Shown here: in pieces, positions 5,480 to 8,740 of the stretch
Layout: each line of letters opens with the position of its first letter
How positions within the stretch are numbered: position 1 is the first letter of the stretch
NCBI GenBank assembly: GCA_003131705.1
Contig: PKUY01000227.1
Coordinates: 8,713-17,452 of the forward strand
DNA: 8,740 nt
Direction: 5' to 3'
DNA from: Acidobacteriota bacterium
GTDB lineage: Bacteria > Acidobacteriota > Terriglobia > Acidiferrales > UBA7541
Translations under genes and position numbers: made by a program
The notes under the pieces: model-generated
What the model was told of the DNA's origin: nothing
The model's input: only the letters and a program-made list of their open reading frames with translations
The model's database searches: none

Positions 5480-7018
5480 ATGCATACGGAAGAAAAAAGT
5501 CAGCGCGAATTGGGTCCGGCAGACTACCTCGCCATGTTTCGACGGCGATGGGTTCTGATTGCCATACTCACTGTAGTCGGGCCGGTGCTCGCCTACGGTG
5601 TCTCACGTTTCCTGGAGACCCGCTATAAGTCGCAGACGCTGGTACTCGTTGAGCCACCGACCGTGCCAACGACTATCGTGCCGCAAGTTGACTTGACGAG
5701 TATCAGTCAGCGGCTTTCCACCATGCAGCAACAAATCCTAAGCCGCACGCGGCTGGAGCCGATCGTTCGCCAATTCGGATTGTACTCGAAGGACGTCAAT
5801 CAGGTACCGATGGAAGAATTGGTTGGGCGACTGCAAAAAGCGATCGACGTGACTCCCGTGCAGCCGATGGCCGAGACGGGCGCCAGGGATCTTCCCGGAT
5901 TTTTCGTAAGCGTAACGCTGGACAATCCGCGGACCGCACAGGCGGTATGCACGGCCGTGACTTCCATGTTCATCGAAGAGGACCTCGGAAGGCAGGAGCA
6001 GCATTCGGATCAAACAACCCAGTTCCTATCTCAGCAGCTAGCTGAGGCGAAGACCGATCTTGACGCACAAGACGGTAAACTGGCCGCCTTCAAGGGCCGA
6101 GACAGCGGTGTGCTCCCCGAAGACGAACAGACCAACCTGAACCTACTCACCGGCTTGACGTCGCAACTCGATGCTGCGAGCCAGGCCCTGGCCCGAGCGC
6201 AGCAGGACAAGAGTTTTGCAGAATCAATGCTCACGCAGCAGCTCTCGACCTGGCAAGCGAGTCAGGGTGGCCATGATCCGGACACGCTGCAACAGCAACT
6301 CGCAGTTCTCCGGGCCCAACTCGCGAACCTCCAGGCCAGGTACACGGACGATTACCCGGATGTGATCAAAGCGAAGGCCGGTGTTGCCGCACTGGAGAAG
6401 AGAATAGCAGAGGCTCCAGACCCGAAAGGCGACACTGATCTCAACAAGGCCCAGAAGGCGGCAGGCGAACCCGCGCAAATTACGCAGTGGCGAGCGCAGG
6501 TGCACACGGCCGAGCAAGTGATTTCGGAGAAGACGAGGGAACAGGAACAGATCAAAAAGCAGATCGCGCTCTACCAGAGCCGCGTGCAAGCGAGCCCTTT
6601 GGTCGAGCAACAATACAAGGAGCTAACTCGCGGCTATCAAACGGCACTTGATTCTTATAACGACCTGTTGAAGAAGCGAGATCAGGCCGAGATGTCGGGA
6701 GCGCTTAACCGGCAGCAACAGGGCGAGCAGTTTAGGGTACTCGATCCCGCCAACTTGCCAGACCGGCCTTCGTATCCGAATCGTCCCCTATTTGCATTGG
6801 GTGGGCTGGGCGCCGGCTTAGGCCTTGGACTAGGCCTTTGCCTCCTGTTGGAAATGCAGAACACATCGCTGCGGTCAGAGAGAGACGTGGAGTTTGCTCT
6901 CCGATTGCCGGTGCTGGCCATGATCCCGTTGGTCGAACCCGTTTCGACCAAGAAGTTAAATAAGACTGTGGTTAGGTCGCCAGCCGATTCGAACCTCGGC
7001 TTGAGCGCGGGGGCCTGA
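5480..7018 (+). CDS. Wzz/PCP-type polysaccharide chain-length determinant (XrtA-associated)
   Basis: The 512-residue inner-membrane protein has two terminal transmembrane segments: residues 24-41 (WVLIAILTVVGPVLAYGV) and the Gly/Leu-rich 437-458. A Wzz domain begins near residue 13 (ADYLAMFRRRW). Between the membrane helices lies a large periplasmic region dominated by coiled-coil heptads (about 170-250, 268-312 and 335-405). The motif YTDDYPDVIKAKA (288-300) matches the conserved Y-x-x-x-x-P region of GNVR-type co-polymerases. PSYPNRP (430-436), just before the second helix, is the usual Pro-rich segment. A cytoplasmic tail (459-512) carries RSERDVEFALRLPVLAMIP, as in co-polymerases that work with a separate tyrosine kinase. 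There is no fused kinase; the kinase is encoded at 7976. The protein controls polymer length and couples polymerisation to export. GGGAG precedes the start; the next gene follows after 7 nt. Confidence 0.93.
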   Translation: MHTEEKSQRELGPADYLAMFRRRWVLIAILTVVGPVLAYGVSRFLETRYKSQTLVLVEPPTVPTTIVPQVDLTSISQRLSTMQQQILSRTRLEPIVRQFGLYSKDVNQVPMEELVGRLQKAIDVTPVQPMAETGARDLPGFFVSVTLDNPRTAQAVCTAVTSMFIEEDLGRQEQHSDQTTQFLSQQLAEAKTDLDAQDGKLAAFKGRDSGVLPEDEQTNLNLLTGLTSQLDAASQALARAQQDKSFAESMLTQQLSTWQASQGGHDPDTLQQQLAVLRAQLANLQARYTDDYPDVIKAKAGVAALEKRIAEAPDPKGDTDLNKAQKAAGEPAQITQWRAQVHTAEQVISEKTREQEQIKKQIALYQSRVQASPLVEQQYKELTRGYQTALDSYNDLLKKRDQAEMSGALNRQQQGEQFRVLDPANLPDRPSYPNRPLFALGGLGAGLGLGLGLCLLLEMQNTSLRSERDVEFALRLPVLAMIPLVEPVSTKKLNKTVVRSPADSNLGLSAGA

Positions 7019-7025
7019 GGAAAAC

Positions 7026-7979
7026 ATGTATCAGAGATTCTTTGGTTTACGAGAAAGCCCCTTCAACGTCAACCCGGATCCTCGCTATCTTTTCATGACG
7101 AAGCAGATCCAGGAATCGTTGGCCGGACTCACGTACGGCATTCAGAATAGGAAGGGTTTTATTCTGCTGACGGGCGAGGTGGGCACAGGCAAGACCACGC
7201 TTCTGAACCGCCTGCTTGACTGGTTGCGTGGGCAACGAGTGGCAACGGCGTACATTTTCAATTCAAAGTTGGAGGTCAACCATCTCTTTGATTTCATGAT
7301 GGCGGATTTTGAGATTCCCTGCGAGTCGCATGAGAAAAGCCAGGTGCTCTTGCGACTCAACCAGTGGTTGCTGGAGCGATACAGGGCCGGAGAGACAGCG
7401 GTGCTGATCGTTGACGAAGCCCAGAACCTTTCTCTGGATGTGCTTGAAGAGATCCGACTCTTGACGAATCTGGAGACATCGACGGAAAAGCTTTTGCAAA
7501 TTGTGCTCACAGGGCAACCGGAGCTAGAAGAGAAGCTCAAACTGCCGCAATTGCGCCAGCTGCGCCAGCGCATCACCCTGCGTTGCCGCACGACTCCGCT
7601 CTCATTGGAAGAGACCTTCGGCTACATTGGGGAACGGTTGCGCATTGCCGGTGCAAGCGGGGAACCGATTTTCTCGAAGGAAGCCATTCAGACAGTGCAC
7701 ATGTATTCTCGCGGCATCCCTCGCGTCGTTAATTTGCTTTGCGAGCATTCGATGATCAACGCCTACGTCGATAGCTTGCGTCCAGTGCCGGCTCATTTGG
7801 TGGAGGAAGTGGCTCGAGAATTTCAGCTGGACGAGGTTGCGCCCGTGTTGTCGGCTGGATCTCCCTCTGGAGGAGCCCAACAGTCAGCAAACACACAGGC
7901 CCTATTGGAAAATCTGGACGATTTGCTCGGACGTTTGCGTCAGTTGAATGTCGTGCCGTCGCGCGAAAGGAAATCATGA
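7026..7979 (+). CDS. ExeA-like AAA ATPase (XrtA/PEP-CTERM-associated ATPase)
   Basis: The 317-residue cytoplasmic ATPase begins MYQRFFGLRESPFNVNPDPR, the hallmark N-terminus of the ExeA/GspA and exosortase-associated ATPase group. It shows Walker A GEVGTGKT (50-57), Walker B AVLIVDEAQ (125-133), sensor I LTGQPEL (161-167) and a sensor-II-like GIPRVVNLLCE (230-240). The core ends near residue 270, followed by a low-complexity linker and a short Leu-rich helix (292-306) that may be an interaction element. It has no peptidoglycan-binding domain and no transmembrane segment, unlike ExeA itself, which places it with the shorter EPS-locus form. Its substrate is not established; energising or assembling the EPS/sorting machinery is inferred from context. 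The start has GAGG about 5 nt upstream. Its stop overlaps the kinase start by 4 nt (ATGA), implying translational coupling. Confidence 0.92.
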   Translation: MYQRFFGLRESPFNVNPDPRYLFMTKQIQESLAGLTYGIQNRKGFILLTGEVGTGKTTLLNRLLDWLRGQRVATAYIFNSKLEVNHLFDFMMADFEIPCESHEKSQVLLRLNQWLLERYRAGETAVLIVDEAQNLSLDVLEEIRLLTNLETSTEKLLQIVLTGQPELEEKLKLPQLRQLRQRITLRCRTTPLSLEETFGYIGERLRIAGASGEPIFSKEAIQTVHMYSRGIPRVVNLLCEHSMINAYVDSLRPVPAHLVEEVAREFQLDEVAPVLSAGSPSGGAQQSANTQALLENLDDLLGRLRQLNVVPSRERKS

Positions 7980-8740
7980 GTCGCATCCACGAAGCATTGA
8001 AGAAGGCTGAACAGGAGAGGTGCATCGGTCCGGTGACTGAAGTCACCGCTGTGCCGCCGGAGCCGATACCCGTCGCAGCCGAACGGGGAACCACCCAGCC
8101 AAGAGTCGAACCTGAGCCGATTTCGGTCGCCACCGCGAGGGCCGACTTCCTACGGTTCGAGGATCTCCGGAAGCACTGCACTCATCCGGAATGGCATATG
8201 GACCCCAACGTGAATGTTTTCTTCAATCCGCAATTGAGCGCACACGGAGCAGAACAGTTTCGGACTCTGCGCTCGCGTCTCTATCAGCTCCGGGGCACGC
8301 AATCGCTTCGAATCCTGCTCATCACGAGCTCGGTGCCAGGCGAAGGGAAAACATTTGTGATCACGAATCTGGCGCAAGCCATCATCCGCCAGCCGGATCG
8401 GCGCGTACTAATTATCGATGCTGATCTTCGCCGCGCGCGAGTACACACGCTCCTTGGCGCGCCTCCTTCACCTGGTCTCACCGAATATTTACAAGGCGAG
8501 GTAGATGAAATGGCGGTTATACAGCACGGGCATGAAGGGAATCTTTGCTTCATTCCCGGTGGAAACGAGGTAACTAACCCAAGCGAGTTGCTACTGAACG
8601 GACGCCTGAAGAAGCTCATTGAGCGGCTTGCGCCAGTTTTCGACTGGGTGATCCTCGACTCCCCGCCCTGCCTGCCCGTTGCAGATGCGACAATTCTGGC
8701 CGATGTTTGCGATGGTGTCCTCCTGGTGGCACGGGCGGGG
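7976..8740 (+). CDS. CpsD/CapB-family tyrosine autokinase (XrtA-associated), 3'-truncated by window edge
   Basis: The frame is open for 255 codons to the right edge. It begins MSRIHEALKKAEQER, the typical start of EPS-locus BY-kinases, followed by a Pro/Ala/Glu-rich linker to about residue 60. The catalytic part has AEQFRTLRSRL (92-102), the segment before the P-loop. It also has Walker A SSVPGEGKT (118-126), Walker A' LIIDADLRRAR (145-155) and Walker B WVILDSPP (224-231). BY-kinases autophosphorylate a C-terminal tyrosine cluster and cycle between ring and monomer to control the Wzz-type partner; here the partner is the co-polymerase at 5480. The tyrosine cluster would lie beyond the window, so kinase rather than ParA-like ATPase is inferred from motifs and context. 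Phe127 after the Walker A Thr, where a small or aliphatic residue is more usual, is a minor oddity. AAAGGA precedes the start inside the ATPase gene. Confidence 0.93.
   Translation, partial: MSRIHEALKKAEQERCIGPVTEVTAVPPEPIPVAAERGTTQPRVEPEPISVATARADFLRFEDLRKHCTHPEWHMDPNVNVFFNPQLSAHGAEQFRTLRSRLYQLRGTQSLRILLITSSVPGEGKTFVITNLAQAIIRQPDRRVLIIDADLRRARVHTLLGAPPSPGLTEYLQGEVDEMAVIQHGHEGNLCFIPGGNEVTNPSELLLNGRLKKLIERLAPVFDWVILDSPPCLPVADATILADVCDGVLLVARAG

Noticed and set aside
7142..7591. 149-residue minus-strand open frame
   Set aside because: It is antisense to the ATPase Walker A/B region. Its Ser/Arg-rich composition is the usual artefact of reading a real gene backwards.
1..8740. tRNA or rRNA genes, CRISPR arrays, insertion sequences
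   Set aside because: Nothing resembling these was seen: no regularly spaced repeats, no transposase frame, and no terminal inverted repeats with target duplications.

Overview
The window is one end of a bacterial exopolysaccharide (EPS) synthesis and export locus. It is of the kind that accompanies exosortase (XrtA/PEP-CTERM-type) protein sorting. The gene set (TPR lipoprotein, sigma-54-type regulator, small Wza-like export protein, outer-membrane beta-barrel, Wzz-like co-polymerase, ExeA-like ATPase, CpsD-like tyrosine kinase) is typical of Gram-negative bacteria. With the moderately GC-rich sequence it is most reminiscent of Acidobacteriota. That assignment is inference from gene content only; no rRNA or other phylogenetic marker is present, and no exosortase gene lies inside the window.

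Layout: positions 1-1809 (minus strand) hold the first 603 codons of a long tetratricopeptide-repeat lipoprotein that runs off the left edge. Positions 1810-2337 are a 528-bp divergent intergenic region rich in apparent regulatory structure: a near-perfect 20-bp palindrome, a tandem 7-bp repeat, a hairpin followed by a T-tract, a very AT-rich stretch, and a good -24/-12 (sigma-54) promoter match 40 bp before the rightward genes. From 2338 to the right edge six genes lie on the plus strand with gaps of 35 bp or less, or overlapping, and look like a single operon: AAA+/Fis regulator, export protein, beta-barrel, chain-length protein, ATPase, and tyrosine kinase (cut by the right edge).

How it probably works: the inner-membrane co-polymerase (5480-7018) and the tyrosine kinase (7976-8740) would form the split Wzz/Wzc-type pair that controls polymer length and export. 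The small periplasmic export protein (3324-3947) has no visible outer-membrane-spanning part, and the beta-barrel beside it (3957-5444) could supply the outer-membrane pore. The ExeA-like ATPase (7026-7979) and TPR lipoprotein are standard companions of exosortase-linked EPS loci, with no firmly established biochemical role.

The most unusual point is regulatory. The first operon gene encodes a sigma-54 activator-like protein with no receiver domain and with the GAFTGA loop region missing, yet a sigma-54 promoter-like sequence sits just upstream of it. It may therefore be a repressor or non-canonical regulator of its own operon, with another activator doing the sigma-54 work.
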